Positions 17,775-28,305 of a DNA stretch of 64,000 nucleotides are shown here, one piece after another. Where the stretch lies: contig NZ_JAFMPN010000004.1 of the NCBI RefSeq assembly GCF_017351175.1, forward strand, positions 1 to 64,000, given 5' to 3'. The stretch is from Desulfovibrio sp. Huiquan2017. Its GTDB lineage: Bacteria; Desulfobacterota; Desulfovibrionia; Desulfovibrionales; Desulfovibrionaceae. The notes below the pieces were generated by a model. It had not been told where the DNA came from. It searched no databases and worked only from the letters and a program-made list of their open reading frames with translations. The position numbers were made by a program, and so were the translations under genes. Positions within the stretch are counted from its first letter, which is position 1. Every line of letters begins with the position of its first letter.

Positions 17775-17832
17775 CTCCTTGCCGAGAGCCGGGGGTGCGC
17801 AGGACTCGGAATGTCGATGAGCGCGTCGGCAA
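17775..17832 (-). promoter_or_regulatory. putative riboswitch expression platform over the RBS
   Basis: On the minus strand the 3' strand of the aptamer, TTGCCGA (17826-17832), is perfectly complementary to TCGGCAA (17779-17785). The last two bases of that heptamer are the first two of the AAGGAG ribosome-binding site (17775-17780). Pairing would sequester the site when the aptamer is not folded. Ligand binding would hold TTGCCGA in the aptamer and free the site. The implied direction is activation by c-di-GMP, which is an inference. Confidence 0.55.
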
Positions 17833-17896
17833 CCCGGCCGCCTGCGTGAGGCCCGTGGCTTTCCGTCCCCGTCTCGCGACGGGTTTGGCATTGTCT
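17821..17896 (-). ncRNA. c-di-GMP-I (GEMM) riboswitch aptamer
   Basis: On the minus strand the GEMM-I core is present in order: CAAACC, a CGTC/GACG stem with GNRA loop GCGA (17870-17881), GGGACGGAAAGCC, then a second helix ending in GCCGGGTTGCCGA. The base before CAAACC is C (17888) and the base before AAAGCC is G (17863). In the Vibrio Vc2 aptamer these are G and C, so the change is a compensated pair. The position equivalent to G20 of Vc2 is G (17889) by my alignment, which favours c-di-GMP over the cGAMP-binding variant. It lies in the leader of an HD-GYP gene. Confidence 0.88.
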
Positions 17897-17905
17897 CTAT
17901 TCGCG

Positions 17906-17934
17906 CCTATACGCGCTGCCGCCCGGGCTGTAAA
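17906..17934 (-). promoter_or_regulatory. promoter of the riboswitch-controlled HD-GYP gene
   Basis: On the minus strand, TTTACA (17929-17934), a 17-bp spacer and TATAGG (17906-17911). The predicted start near 17899 falls at the 5' edge of the aptamer, so the leader would consist of the riboswitch. Confidence 0.55.
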
Positions 17935-18269
17935 GGCCGGGCCAAACCGGGGAAGGCCGCAGGTCGGGACAGAGAGTCGGAGATCTCAATCTCGCGGGGT
18001 GATGGACCTCCTCGGCCATGATGGCCGCAAGGGTGGCGGCCAGTCCCGGATCGTTCCGGCGGCCCGCCAGAAGCCTGCCGCAAAAGCCATGGGCCGCGAC
18101 CGCCAGCCGCGCCAGGGGCCCGAGGAGACTGCCTGCGCGCATCCGTCATGATGGGCACAATGGCGGGGAAACGCGCCATCGCCAACCGGGGTATTCCGCC
18201 TCTCGGCCCGGCCCCGATTCGTCACATCTCTGCGCTTGCCTTGGCTTCAGGAATGGTTACTCTCTGCCG
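17935..18269. other. intergenic region upstream of uvrA, no supported gene
   Basis: Open frames exist on both strands, as expected at this GC content, but none shows a recognisable family, a good ribosome-binding site or conserved motifs. A minus-strand frame of 81 codons (17897-18142) overlaps the riboswitch promoter and is doubtful. The region presumably holds the uvrA promoter, which I could not place. Confidence 0.4.
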
Positions 18270-21032
<2,763 letters not shown>

Positions 21033-21052
21033 GCGGCCAAAGGCCCGGGATG

Positions 21053-21079
21053 AAAAAAAGGGGCGCATTGCGCCCCTTT
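21053..21079. terminator. bidirectional terminator between uvrA and azlD
   Basis: The stem GGGGCGC/GCGCCCC with an ATT loop is flanked by seven A on the left (a T run for the minus strand) and TTT on the right. Confidence 0.8.
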
Positions 21080-21120
21080 CGTCGTTCAAGGGAACGCGCA
21101 TGGTCCGCCGCAAACGGAAT

Positions 21121-21444
21121 CTACAGCACGGCCCGCAGGAGCCAGAGCGTGCCCATCCCCCCGAGAAGGGTCCACAGGATGCTGCGCGTTTTCCAGGCCA
21201 CCAGCACGGCGACGGCGGCGGCCACGGGCCGAGCCAGGCCGACGGGGGCCCCGGCCGTGCCGTGCAGAAGAACGGTGGGCACGATGATGGCGGGTAGAAC
21301 CGAAGCCGGAATGAACCGGAGCATGCGCACCACGGCCTCGGGAAAGGTCACCCGGTCCACGACGAGGATAAAGGAGAATCGGATGACGAAGGTGCCCAGC
21401 CCGAGCAGGACGCCCACCAGCCACCAGTTCACGGCATCAGGCAC
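21121..21444 (-). CDS. azlD: AzlD-type branched-chain amino acid exporter subunit
   Basis: This 107-residue protein with four hydrophobic helices matches the small AzlD partner of AzlC-type exporters; IRFSFIL, FIPASVLPAIIVP and the C-terminal LLGGMGTLWLLRAV fit the family. The start is GTG at 21444, overlapping the end of azlC by eight bases. The AzlCD pair exports branched-chain amino acids or analogues such as azaleucine; the substrate here is inferred. Confidence 0.85.
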   Translation of the reverse strand: MPDAVNWWLVGVLLGLGTFVIRFSFILVVDRVTFPEAVVRMLRFIPASVLPAIIVPTVLLHGTAGAPVGLARPVAAAVAVLVAWKTRSILWTLLGGMGTLWLLRAVL

Positions 21445-22132
21445 GGGTCAGCCTCCGTTCGGCCAGATAGCCGAGCAGGATGCCGGTCACGGCCCCGGCC
21501 ATGAGCCCGAGGTTGTAGGGCAGCCCGTCGGCGAAATAGGCCACGGCTCCGGCGGCCAGAGCGGCCAGGGCCGTAGGCCGGTCCTGGATGGCGGGCACGA
21601 CCACGGCGATGAAGGTCAGGGGCACGGCGAAGCCCAGGTCCCAGGCGGGTGGAATGAACGCGCCCACGGACGCTCCGAGCACCGCGCCGATGGAGTAGGA
21701 TCCCCACACGACCACGGCCACGCCGAAGAAGTAGAACGGCTTGTCCACGCTGCCGCCGTCCGGCCGGGTGAAGCGGGCAATGCCCAGGGCGTAGGCCTGG
21801 TCGGAAAGCATGAAGCCGCACACCGCCCGCATGGGCAGGGGGGCGGTTCTGAGGTGCGGGGCGATGGACGCCGAGTACATGAAAAAGCGCAGGTTGATGA
21901 TCAGCCCGGTGAGCACGACCACGGCCAGGGAGGCGTGGTGAGTCATAAGCTGAAGAGCCGCCAGTTGACTGGCCCCGGCGTTGATGGCCCAGGTGAAGCC
22001 CAGGGCGCCCCACAGGGGCATGCCCACGCCCGCGCTGACCGCGCCGCAGATGAGCCCGAAGGGAACCATACCCAAAAGGATGGGGATGCTGTCGCGCATC
22101 CCGGCCAGAAAGGATTGTCGTCTGTCTTTCAT
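21437..22132 (-). CDS. azlC: AzlC-type branched-chain amino acid exporter
   Basis: This 231-residue inner-membrane protein has the AzlC hallmarks PFGLICGAVSAGVG, the NAGASQLAALQLM segment and INLRFFMYSASIAPHL, with about six or seven hydrophobic segments. It overlaps azlD, its obligate partner, by eight bases. No regulator is adjacent. Confidence 0.88.
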   Translation of the reverse strand: MKDRRQSFLAGMRDSIPILLGMVPFGLICGAVSAGVGMPLWGALGFTWAINAGASQLAALQLMTHHASLAVVVLTGLIINLRFFMYSASIAPHLRTAPLPMRAVCGFMLSDQAYALGIARFTRPDGGSVDKPFYFFGVAVVVWGSYSIGAVLGASVGAFIPPAWDLGFAVPLTFIAVVVPAIQDRPTALAALAAGAVAYFADGLPYNLGLMAGAVTGILLGYLAERRLTRA

Positions 22133-22255
22133 ATGTATTGATCCGCCGCCCGGTGGAGTTACTGCCCGGCACGGTCGCCGTCAACGGATTAATTTATCGG
22201 CCGTCCGGTGCGCGGCGCTGGACTTTTGATGACAAATGACGGGATACTCAAGACC

Positions 22256-23578
22256 ATGAAAACCAAAGAAACTTACCGTTGCGCCGCCTGCGGCGCGCAG
22301 GCGCCCCGCTGGCAGGGGCAATGCCCGTCGTGCAAGGAATGGAACACGCTGGAAGCCGTGACCGTGACCAAAAAGGATTCGCGCCCGGTGGGCGCTGCCG
22401 CGGCCCAATCCGCGCCCCAGGTCCTGGAGGACCTGGAAAGCGAGCACCTCGGGGCCCGTTCGTCCGGACTGCCTTCCCTGGACCACCTGCTCGGGGAAGG
22501 GCTGGTGCCGGGCGCGGCCATCCTGCTCGGCGGTGAGCCGGGCATCGGCAAATCCACCCTGCTGCTGCAACTGGCGGGCAGCCAAGCTCGGCTGGGACAC
22601 ACGGCGGTCTACCTGTCCGGCGAGGAATCCCTGCCCCAGCTCAAGGCCAGGGCGGAACGCCTGGGCCTGCTCGGACCGGGCCTGCTGGCCATGGCCACCA
22701 ACAAGGTCGAGGACGGGCTGGCCATCCTCGAAGGGATCAACCCGCCGGAACTGCTCATCGTGGACTCGGTCCAGACCCTGGCCTCGCCCCTCGCCGAGGG
22801 CATCCCGGGTTCGGTGGGCCAGGTGCGCGCCGTGTCGAGCGAACTGGTGGAGAAGACCAAGAAGACCGGGACCACCCTCATCCTGGTGGGCCACGTGACC
22901 AAGGACGGCCAGATAGCCGGGCCCAAGCTCCTGGAGCATATGGTTGATACGGTCCTGTACCTGGAGGGCGACCGCAAGCATTTCTCGCGCATCCTGCGCG
23001 TGCTCAAGAACCGGTTCGGGCCGAGCGACGAGCTGGTCGTCTTCACCATGAAGGAACAGGGCCTCGAAGTGGTCGAGGACCCGGCGACCTTTTTCCTGGG
23101 TGCGCGGGACCCGTCCCTGTCGGGTACGGCCATGGCGTTGGCCGTGGACGGACAGCGGCCCTTTGCCGTGGAGGTCCAGGCCCTGGTCTCCAAATCCTTC
23201 CTGACCATCCCCCGGCGCACGGCGCTGGGCTTCGACACCAACCGACTGAACCTGCTCCTGGCCGTGCTCGAAAAGCGGCTCCGGCTGAACCTGAGCGGAC
23301 ACGACATCTACGCCAAGATCTCCGGCGGGCTGGCCTCGCGCGACCCCGGACTGGACCTGGCCGTGGTGGCCGCGCTCATGTCCTCCTTCTACGATCAGCC
23401 GTTGCCCGAAGCCTCGGTCTTCTGGGGCGAAATCGACCTGAACGGGCAGGTGCGCCCCGTGGCCGCCCACGACGTGCGCCTCAAGCAGGCCGGACGGCTG
23501 GGCCACGGCCCGGTCTGCCACTCGGGCACGGCCCCGACCCTGGCCGACCTGCAACGGCTGCTCTTCGGCAGGCGATAG
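22256..23578 (+). CDS. radA: DNA repair protein RadA
   Basis: This 440-residue RecA-like helicase aids branch migration and recombinational repair. A C4 zinc finger (C9, C12, C23, C26) is followed by Walker A GGEPGIGKST near residue 90, the RadA-specific KNRFG motif near 251 and a C-terminal Lon-protease-like domain. I chose ATG 22256, just before TYRCAACG. The frame is open to 22208, and ATG 22229 is an alternative start. Confidence 0.94.
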   Translation: MKTKETYRCAACGAQAPRWQGQCPSCKEWNTLEAVTVTKKDSRPVGAAAAQSAPQVLEDLESEHLGARSSGLPSLDHLLGEGLVPGAAILLGGEPGIGKSTLLLQLAGSQARLGHTAVYLSGEESLPQLKARAERLGLLGPGLLAMATNKVEDGLAILEGINPPELLIVDSVQTLASPLAEGIPGSVGQVRAVSSELVEKTKKTGTTLILVGHVTKDGQIAGPKLLEHMVDTVLYLEGDRKHFSRILRVLKNRFGPSDELVVFTMKEQGLEVVEDPATFFLGARDPSLSGTAMALAVDGQRPFAVEVQALVSKSFLTIPRRTALGFDTNRLNLLLAVLEKRLRLNLSGHDIYAKISGGLASRDPGLDLAVVAALMSSFYDQPLPEASVFWGEIDLNGQVRPVAAHDVRLKQAGRLGHGPVCHSGTAPTLADLQRLLFGRR

Positions 23579-23706
23579 CGGACCCATGACATTTTCACCA
23601 AAACAGTGATACGCTCACCCCGACCGCGCCGCCCGAGGCGCGGCCAACGGACGCAAGCGCACCGCGCCCCGGCGCGACGAACACCGACCTCAATCCGGAG
23701 GAAGAC

Positions 23707-25047
23707 ATGACCGACATTCTCGATTGGACCAACGCGGACCTGGACCGATTGGACACGGCGACCTATGCGGACAGAGCCGACGACATGGCCGCGCGGCTGC
23801 GCGAGGAAACCGGCGCGGGCAGGCTGCCCTTCCTGACCATGCCCTACGCGACGGAGCTGAAACAGCAGTTGGCCGGCCTCAAGGAGCGCCTCGGCGGATT
23901 CGAGCACATGCTCCTGCTCGGCATCGGAGGTTCGGCCCTGGGCGCGCGCGCCCTGCAAAAAGCCTTTTACCCCGAGCAGGACCGGCCCGGCCACCGGGGC
24001 CGGAGCCTGTGGATCGCGGACAACGTGGACGCCTACGCCCTGGCCGCCTACATGGACAAGCTGCCGCCCGAAAAGACCGTGGTGGTCACGGTGTCCAAGT
24101 CCGGCGGGACCATCGAGACCGTGGGCCAGTATTTCATCGTCAAGGAATGGATGAAGGAACGGCTCGGCGACAAGTGGGCCGACAACATGCTCCTGGTCAC
24201 CGACGCGGAAAAAGGCTTTTTGCGCGGCGAGGCCGATACCTACGGCATCACGGCCCTGCCCGTGCCCGACAATCTCGGCGGGCGCTACTCCGTGCTCTCG
24301 GCCGTGGGCCTGATCCCGGCCCTGTTTCTGGGCATGGACATCGACGCCCTCATGGCCGGGGCGCGCGAGGTGGCCGACGTCCTGGCCGCCCCGTCCCTGA
24401 CCGGCGCAACCCTGGCCCGGACCCAGGCCTTCCGCCTGGCCGCCTGGGGCGCGGCCCTCATGGACAAGGGCTTTACGGAGATGATCTTTTTCGCCTATAT
24501 CCCCTTGTGGGCCAGCTTCGGGGACTGGTTCGCCCAGTTGTGGGCCGAGTCCCTGGGCAAGGAAGGCCGAGGCAGCCAGCCCGTGCCCGCCGTGGGCGTG
24601 ACCGACCAGCACTCGGTCAACCAGATGTTCATGGACGGCGTGCGCAACAAGGCGTGCCTCTTCCTGACCTGCCCGGCCCTGCCCGACGGGCCGAGCTTTC
24701 CGGCGGATCTGCCCGACCAGTTCGCCTACGTTCGGGGCAAACCCTTCGGGGAATTGATCCGGGCCGAGGGACTGGGCACACGCATGGCCCTGTCGAAAAA
24801 CGGCGTGCCCCTGGTGGAAATCCAGGTGGGAGAGGACGGCCCCCGGCAGGCGGGCAAGCTCATCGGGATGCTCGGCGCGGCCACCATCCTGACCGGCTGG
24901 CTCATGGGCATCAACCCCCTGGACCAGCCCGCCGTGGAGCTGGGCAAACGGCTGGCCAAGGCGCGCATGGACGCCGACGGACTGGCGGAGGAAAAGGCGG
25001 ACCTGAACGCCTTCCTGAACGCCGAACGAGACATACGGGAGTTCTGA
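23707..25047 (+). CDS. pgi: glucose-6-phosphate isomerase
   Basis: This 446-residue PGI interconverts glucose-6-P and fructose-6-P. Sugar-phosphate binding motifs LGIGGSALGARAL (near residue 75) and VSKSGGTIETVGQY (near 130) are clear, along with the later SVNQMFMDG segment. The length fits the shorter bacterial form rather than the roughly 550-residue E. coli type. GGAGGAAG precedes the ATG. The histidine kinase gene starts four bases after its stop, so the two are probably cotranscribed. Confidence 0.94.
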   Translation: MTDILDWTNADLDRLDTATYADRADDMAARLREETGAGRLPFLTMPYATELKQQLAGLKERLGGFEHMLLLGIGGSALGARALQKAFYPEQDRPGHRGRSLWIADNVDAYALAAYMDKLPPEKTVVVTVSKSGGTIETVGQYFIVKEWMKERLGDKWADNMLLVTDAEKGFLRGEADTYGITALPVPDNLGGRYSVLSAVGLIPALFLGMDIDALMAGAREVADVLAAPSLTGATLARTQAFRLAAWGAALMDKGFTEMIFFAYIPLWASFGDWFAQLWAESLGKEGRGSQPVPAVGVTDQHSVNQMFMDGVRNKACLFLTCPALPDGPSFPADLPDQFAYVRGKPFGELIRAEGLGTRMALSKNGVPLVEIQVGEDGPRQAGKLIGMLGAATILTGWLMGINPLDQPAVELGKRLAKARMDADGLAEEKADLNAFLNAERDIREF

Positions 25048-25051
25048 GCCA

Positions 25052-26473
25052 TTGCTGAATAATCGAGAGGAAAGCGGCAGCCCGCTCCAGTTCGTCCGGG
25101 TCATCTCCTGGTCGCTGCTGGTCATCATTCTGAGCTTCAGTCTGCTGTTGTCGCTCTTCATCTCCAAATATGCGGAGCAGACCCTGCTCGAAAAGCAGGA
25201 GGCCTTCGCCCTGCTCCTGGCCGAAAACGTCAGCCACCAACTGTTCACCCGCTTCGTCATCCCCACGGTGCTGAAGTTCGGGGCCATCCGGCTGCGCAAT
25301 GAGGACCAGGCCAACGCCATGGACAAGGTGGTCCGCTCGACCATCCACAGCTTCCACGTCTCATCCCTGCGCATCTACGACCACGAGGGGAACATTACCT
25401 ATTCCCTGAACAAGGACGAGATCGGCAGCGACGGCAATGCCGACTACATGGTCAGGAAGACCTGGGACACCGAGGACTTCAGCGCGGAAATCCTGTCCAA
25501 GGTCTCCAAGATTGCCTCCCTGTTCCGGGTCAGCCTCGATCCCGGCTCCATGGTCCTGCGCGCCTACTACCCCCTGCGGGTCGAGCGCAGCCTGACCGAC
25601 ATCGAGTCCAACCCGATCATGGGCATCCTGGAATTCCAGCAGGACATCACCGCCGACTACCTGGCCACCCTCAACTTCGAGCGCTTGATCATCGCCTTCT
25701 CCCTGATCACCTCGCTGGTTCTCTTCTTCCTGGTCCTGACCGTGCTGCGCCGGGCCGAGCGGCTGAGCAACAAGCAATTGCGCGAACAGGAGCGGCTCAT
25801 CTTCGAGCTGCAACAACAGGAGAAGCTGGCGGGCATGGGCCGCATGGTCGCGGGCGTGGCCCACGAAATCCGCAATCCGCTGGGGATCATCTGCTCCAGC
25901 TCCGAACTGATCCTCAAGAAAGCCAGAAAGGAAAACAGTTCGCACGTGCGCATCCTCGAAGCCCTGCACGAGGAGGCCAAACGGCTGTCGCGCACGGTCA
26001 CGGAATTTCTGGACTACGCCCGACCCAAGAAACCGACCCTGCACGACGTGGACGTCAAGTCCATCCTCGAACAGGTGGTGGTCTTCATGGAGCCCGAGTG
26101 CGAGAAACTCGGCGTGACCGTGGACCGCGATTACGACGGCGACATGACGACCCGGGGCGACAAGGACCTGCTCTACCGCGCCTTCTACAACCTGGTGGCC
26201 AACGCGCTCCAGGCCATGAACGGCCCGGGCGAACTGTCCATCAGCGCGGCCAGGGGCGAAGAGGGGCTGCACGTAACCCTGGTCGATTCCGGCCCGGGCT
26301 TCGCCCCCGAGCACCTGGAGCGGGTGCGCGACCCGTTCTTCACCACCAAGGACACCGGGACCGGCCTGGGGCTGGCCCTGGTCTCGACCATCTTCGAGAG
26401 CCACGGCGCGGAAATGGCCCTGAGCAACGCCGAAGAGGGCGGCGCCCGGGTGGACGTCATCTTCCCCGCCTAA
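25052..26473 (+). CDS. membrane sensor histidine kinase (NtrB-like)
   Basis: This 473-residue kinase has TM1 (about residues 15-37), an extracytoplasmic sensor (about 38-205), TM2 (about 210-232), a short coiled coil, the phosphoacceptor box VAHEIRNPLG (His near 271) and an HATPase domain with DSGPGF and GTGLGLAL. Its start appears to be TTG at 25052 with GGAG ten bases upstream. Later ATGs would remove TM1. No response regulator is adjacent, so it is an orphan here. The HisKA type suits partners with sigma-54 output domains, and such a regulator is encoded at 39843, but its receiver cannot be phosphorylated. Confidence 0.88.
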   Translation: MLNNREESGSPLQFVRVISWSLLVIILSFSLLLSLFISKYAEQTLLEKQEAFALLLAENVSHQLFTRFVIPTVLKFGAIRLRNEDQANAMDKVVRSTIHSFHVSSLRIYDHEGNITYSLNKDEIGSDGNADYMVRKTWDTEDFSAEILSKVSKIASLFRVSLDPGSMVLRAYYPLRVERSLTDIESNPIMGILEFQQDITADYLATLNFERLIIAFSLITSLVLFFLVLTVLRRAERLSNKQLREQERLIFELQQQEKLAGMGRMVAGVAHEIRNPLGIICSSSELILKKARKENSSHVRILEALHEEAKRLSRTVTEFLDYARPKKPTLHDVDVKSILEQVVVFMEPECEKLGVTVDRDYDGDMTTRGDKDLLYRAFYNLVANALQAMNGPGELSISAARGEEGLHVTLVDSGPGFAPEHLERVRDPFFTTKDTGTGLGLALVSTIFESHGAEMALSNAEEGGARVDVIFPA

Positions 26474-26499
26474 GTCCGCAACCAGGAGAGATACATAAC

Positions 26500-27270
26500 A
26501 TGTCCAAAGCATGGATACAGGCCAAGCACTCGGAATTCGTCCGGGACCTGTTCAAATTCTTCTGCCAGGCGTGCGACCAGTTGGAACGGCAGTTCATCCG
26601 CTTCGACGAGGACGGCACGGTGGAATTCGACGTCCTCAAGGACCTGGTCGGCGACGAGATGAACAAGGGACTGCTCTGGCGCATGAAGGACACGGCCCAC
26701 CACGTTTTCCGCAACGACCCCCACGCCCAGTTGGGCGGGCAGTTCCTGGACTGGGCCCTGGGCTACATCTTCCACGAGACCCTGAAGCTCAAGGAGGACG
26801 CCTACCAGAAACAGAATTACGCGCCCTGGTTCCACCGTCTTTACGAAGGCGACCTGAACACCTCGGAAAAGGACGTCACCCAACAGCTCTTCCAGGTCCT
26901 CAACCAGACCGAGGAGTCCATGCGCCGCGAGATCGACCGCATCCGGTTCATCATCGCCAAAGGCCGCCAGTTGCTGCCCTACTACCTGCACCGCTACAGC
27001 GACAACATGCTGCTCGCCCGCTACATCTTCTCGCAGAACGAACTGGTCCGATCCGTGTTCGCCGACGAATACGACGGCCTGATCGCCGCCATCTACGGGG
27101 ACGAGCCCGAACGCATGTACATCCTGGCCAGCCAGTCCCTGCGGCTGGGCGGATGGGTGGAGGAAGCGGCCCAGGCCGTGGATGAAGCCGTCCGGGAGAA
27201 TCCGACCAGCAAAATGGTGTTGCAAGAAAAGAAAATTATTGATAATTGGTCCGATAGAACAACTACATGA
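26500..27270 (+). CDS. conserved hypothetical cytoplasmic protein
   Basis: This 256-residue protein has no signal peptide or TM segment. It is rich in aromatic and charged residues and predicted mostly helical. The last 60 residues (ERMYILASQSLRLGGWVEEAAQAVDEAVRENP) resemble a TPR-like helical hairpin. AGGAGA precedes the ATG by nine bases. It stands between a histidine kinase and a LysM lipoprotein. I do not recognise the family and assign no function. Confidence 0.75.
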   Translation: MSKAWIQAKHSEFVRDLFKFFCQACDQLERQFIRFDEDGTVEFDVLKDLVGDEMNKGLLWRMKDTAHHVFRNDPHAQLGGQFLDWALGYIFHETLKLKEDAYQKQNYAPWFHRLYEGDLNTSEKDVTQQLFQVLNQTEESMRREIDRIRFIIAKGRQLLPYYLHRYSDNMLLARYIFSQNELVRSVFADEYDGLIAAIYGDEPERMYILASQSLRLGGWVEEAAQAVDEAVRENPTSKMVLQEKKIIDNWSDRTTT

Positions 27271-27322
27271 CCCGGTCTTTCGCCGGGAAATGTGAACCGT
27301 GATTCATATGAGGAGGCCGTGA

Positions 27323-27799
27323 ATGAAAAAGCTGTTTTTACTGGCAATTGCCCTGTGCGTCGTGTTCGCCTGGGGCTGTTCCAAAAAAGTTCAGACCGAA
27401 CCCGAAGTGGTTGTGGTCGAAGAAACGGAAGTCGTCGTCGAGCAGCCCGCACCCGCGCCCGTGGTTGATCCCATGGCCGTGTACAAGGCCGAATACGATG
27501 CCCTGCCCGTGACCCACACTGTGACCAAGGGCGAGTGCCTGTGGTGGATTTCCGAGTACAAGCATGTGTACAACGATCCCTTCATGTGGCCCTTGATCTA
27601 CAAGGCCAACCGCGACAAGATCAAGAATCCCGACCTGATCTACCCCGGCCAGCAGTTTGATGTGCCCCGCTACGGGTTCGACCTTGAAGAAGTGAAGGCC
27701 TCCCGCAAGCAGGCCGGTGCCCCCTGGCAGGCTCTTGAGCCCGGACAGGACGCCGTCATTCCTGCGGAGATGCGCGCCGCGCTCGGCTACAGCTTCTAA
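27323..27799 (+). CDS. LysM-domain lipoprotein
   Basis: This 158-residue exported lipoprotein has a signal peptide ending in a lipobox-like FAWGC (Cys19), a Val/Glu/Pro-rich linker (about 25-48) and a LysM peptidoglycan-binding domain (about 63-113: HTVTKGECLWWISEYKHVY...NPDLIYPGQQFDVP). It probably tethers to or senses the cell wall in the periplasm. GAGGAGG lies before the ATG, and a strong terminator follows the gene. Confidence 0.9.
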   Translation: MKKLFLLAIALCVVFAWGCSKKVQTEPEVVVVEETEVVVEQPAPAPVVDPMAVYKAEYDALPVTHTVTKGECLWWISEYKHVYNDPFMWPLIYKANRDKIKNPDLIYPGQQFDVPRYGFDLEEVKASRKQAGAPWQALEPGQDAVIPAEMRAALGYSF

Positions 27800-27824
27800 C
27801 GGCCCGCCTCACCAGCCATACAGA

Positions 27825-27855
27825 CCCGCCCGTCCCTTCCGGACGGGCGGGTTTT
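27825..27855 (+). terminator. strong rho-independent terminator after the LysM lipoprotein
   Basis: An 11-bp perfect stem CCCGCCCGTCC/GGACGGGCGGG with loop CTTCC is followed by TTTT. Confidence 0.92.
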
Positions 27856-27936
27856 CTGTTGGCGGGCGGGGCGGTTTCCGATTGCAACGCAAGAAACGGA
27901 TGGTTAGGTGTACGGGCCTGGGGTATTCAAGACCCC

Positions 27937-28305
27937 ATGCGTACCGAGACAGCCATCAGCCCAATGCACCCCGGTGACCGGGCCCTGCTCCCAACCCTCT
28001 CCGCCATCTGGGGCGGGTCGTTCTCTCTGAACGCCATAGCCCTGCGCGGCCTGGCCGCCCTGACCGCCGCGTTGCATCGGGCCGTCCGGCCCCACTTGCG
28101 TAGCCAGCCACAGTTCCCGATCCTCGGTAGCGAAGCGACCAACGCCAGCCTAGTCACGCTGTTCATTCCGTTCAGCGCCACAGCCCTGGGTATTGTCTTC
28201 CCGGGCGCCCCCTTCACCCCTTGCCTTTTTTTCGGCATACTCATCGTGTCCGGGGCCGCCCTGCTCATCGACGGGCGTCTCCGGCCGTCCCGGAGGCAAT
28301 CATGA
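27937..28305 (+). pseudogene. internally deleted EamA/DMT transporter remnant
   Basis: This open frame of 122 codons joins two separated parts of an EamA (drug/metabolite transporter) protein. The N-terminal LLPTLSAIWGGSFSLNAIAL matches the first helix of the family. After an unrelated Arg/His-rich stretch of about 25 residues, LGSEATNASLVTLFIPFSA to the end matches the last two helices. Functional proteins are about 290-300 residues, so most of the ten helices are missing while the frame stays open. The stop overlaps the ada ATG (ATGA), showing that the gene was once coupled to ada. A stable product would probably be inactive. Confidence 0.75.

Noticed and set aside
17897-18142. Possible small minus-strand gene upstream of the riboswitch
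   Set aside because: It overlaps the riboswitch promoter and has a weak start context and no recognised motif.
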